Source: Bacteroidales bacterium
GTDB lineage: Bacteria; Bacteroidota; Bacteroidia; Bacteroidales; P3
Assembly (NCBI GenBank): GCA_017560705.1
Contig: JAFZEK010000124.1
Span: 1-6,647, forward strand
DNA: 6,647 nucleotides
Direction of reading: 5' to 3'
The translations under genes and the position numbers were made by a program. Numbering within the stretch: position 1 is the stretch's first letter; each line of letters begins with the position of its first letter. The notes under the pieces are model-generated. The model was not told the origin of the DNA. It saw only the letters and a list, made by a program, of their open reading frames with translations, and made no database searches. Shown in pieces: positions 5,978-6,647 of the stretch.

Positions 5978-6647
5978 CTACTTTTTCTTTTTAGGAGCCT
6001 TGTTTATTATTTCGCAAGCCTCTTCAAAAGTTACTTCCAATGGATTTGTTCCCTTAGGTAGTCTATAATTCTTTTCTTTAAAAGTGATATATGGACCAAA
6101 TCGTCCTATATTCACTAAAATGTCATTACTATCACTCGTACCTATAACTTTAGGTAGTTGAGACATTATTTTTTCCTTTTCTGCGTCGGCTATTCTCTTT
6201 TCAGCAATTATCTCCATACAACGTTCCGCAGTAATTGTATAAGGGTCTTCAATCTTTCCTAAAGAATAGAACTTTCCATCTAACCTAACGTAAGGTCCAA
6301 ATCGTCCTATAGAAACGACCATTTCATTTCCTTCCATAGAACCAACAACACGAGGCAATTTAAAAAGTTCTAAAGCATCTTCCAATGTAATAGTTTCAAT
6401 ACTTTGACCATGCTTCATTGATGCAAAAATAGGTTTTTCTTCTAGTTTCGATTCTCCGATTTGAACTATCGGCCCATATTTACCTATCTTTGAATACACA
6501 TTCTTACCAGTTTTAGGGTCTACACCTAAAAAGTGTTCTCCACTAGTACGCTTGGAGTTTTTCTTTGTATGCAAAACTGTTTCATGGAAAGGCTCATAGA
6601 AATGTGCTATTACATTTTTCCATTCCTTACCACCTGTGGCTATCTCG
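5978..6647 (-). CDS. topA: DNA topoisomerase I, C-terminal part (5' end outside window)
   Basis: The last 222 codons of a type IA DNA topoisomerase, which relaxes negative supercoils by single-strand passage. The frame is open to the window edge. An apparent start near 6574 is only an in-frame TTG (Leu), and the upstream residues (EIATGGKEWKNVIAHFYEPF) continue the family sequence: W..VI..FY..F ends the catalytic core. The Tyr nucleophile and Toprim domain lie outside the window. Three tandem TopA C-terminal repeats follow, with cores GKYGPIVQIG (fragment residues 55-64), GRFGPYVRLDGKFYSLGK (114-131) and GRFGPYITFKEKNYRLPKG (181-199). Each is followed by an acidic T.E.A.E.I helix. The protein ends in a lysine-rich tail (KAPKKKK). 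The repeats lack the Cys4 zinc fingers of the E. coli enzyme, which is normal for Bacteroidota TopA. Confidence 0.95.
   Translation of the reverse strand, partial: EIATGGKEWKNVIAHFYEPFHETVLHTKKNSKRTSGEHFLGVDPKTGKNVYSKIGKYGPIVQIGESKLEEKPIFASMKHGQSIETITLEDALELFKLPRVVGSMEGNEMVVSIGRFGPYVRLDGKFYSLGKIEDPYTITAERCMEIIAEKRIADAEKEKIMSQLPKVIGTSDSNDILVNIGRFGPYITFKEKNYRLPKGTNPLEVTFEEACEIINKAPKKKK

Noticed and set aside
6572..6574. TTG at 6574 as the start of a separate 198-residue protein
   Set aside because: The frame stays open to the window edge and the upstream residues continue the TopA sequence, so it is an internal Leu codon.

Overview
The window is AT-rich (roughly one third G+C by eye) and its genes look like those of a Bacteroidota chromosome, most likely order Bacteroidales. 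Four things point that way. The genes lack clear Shine-Dalgarno sequences. The folE start is preceded by a TATCTTTG box, which fits the Bacteroidota -7 consensus TAnnTTTG. The LolA-like protein ends in a Bacteroidota-style GVEIIDMR tail. TopA ends in three tandem GRFGPY-type repeats and a lysine tail. This assignment comes from reading the sequence, not from a database search.

Layout from left to right. Positions 1-249 (+) carry the last 82 codons of shikimate dehydrogenase (aroE), which converges on a block of three genes read leftward. In transcription order these are folE (GTP cyclohydrolase I, 2843-3463), a LolA-like periplasmic lipoprotein carrier (2152-2817) and recJ (single-strand DNA exonuclease, 272-2098). 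Gaps of 25 and 53 bp and one visible promoter box upstream of folE suggest a single transcript. Next comes about 925 bp without a convincing gene (3464-4388). It holds the folE promoter, a GTTTAAAC-type dyad cluster, a 10-bp inverted repeat, a degenerate 22-bp tandem repeat and the terminator of the next operon.

Positions 4389-5766 (-) hold two neighbouring paralogues for secreted proteins of unknown function, built on the same three-fold Tyr-rich repeat (resembling DUF6515). They end at a strong hairpin terminator. A second strong terminator (5796-5835) lies only about 30 bp upstream of the first paralogue and about 140 bp after the topA stop. The window closes with the 3' end of topA (5978-6647, -).

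Most genes here are housekeeping: aromatic amino acid synthesis, folate/pterin synthesis, lipoprotein sorting, DNA repair and DNA topology. The less understood parts are the secreted paralogue pair, the terminator placed in front of it, and the 22-bp repeat tract in the large gap. I do not see a complete new defence or mobile system.
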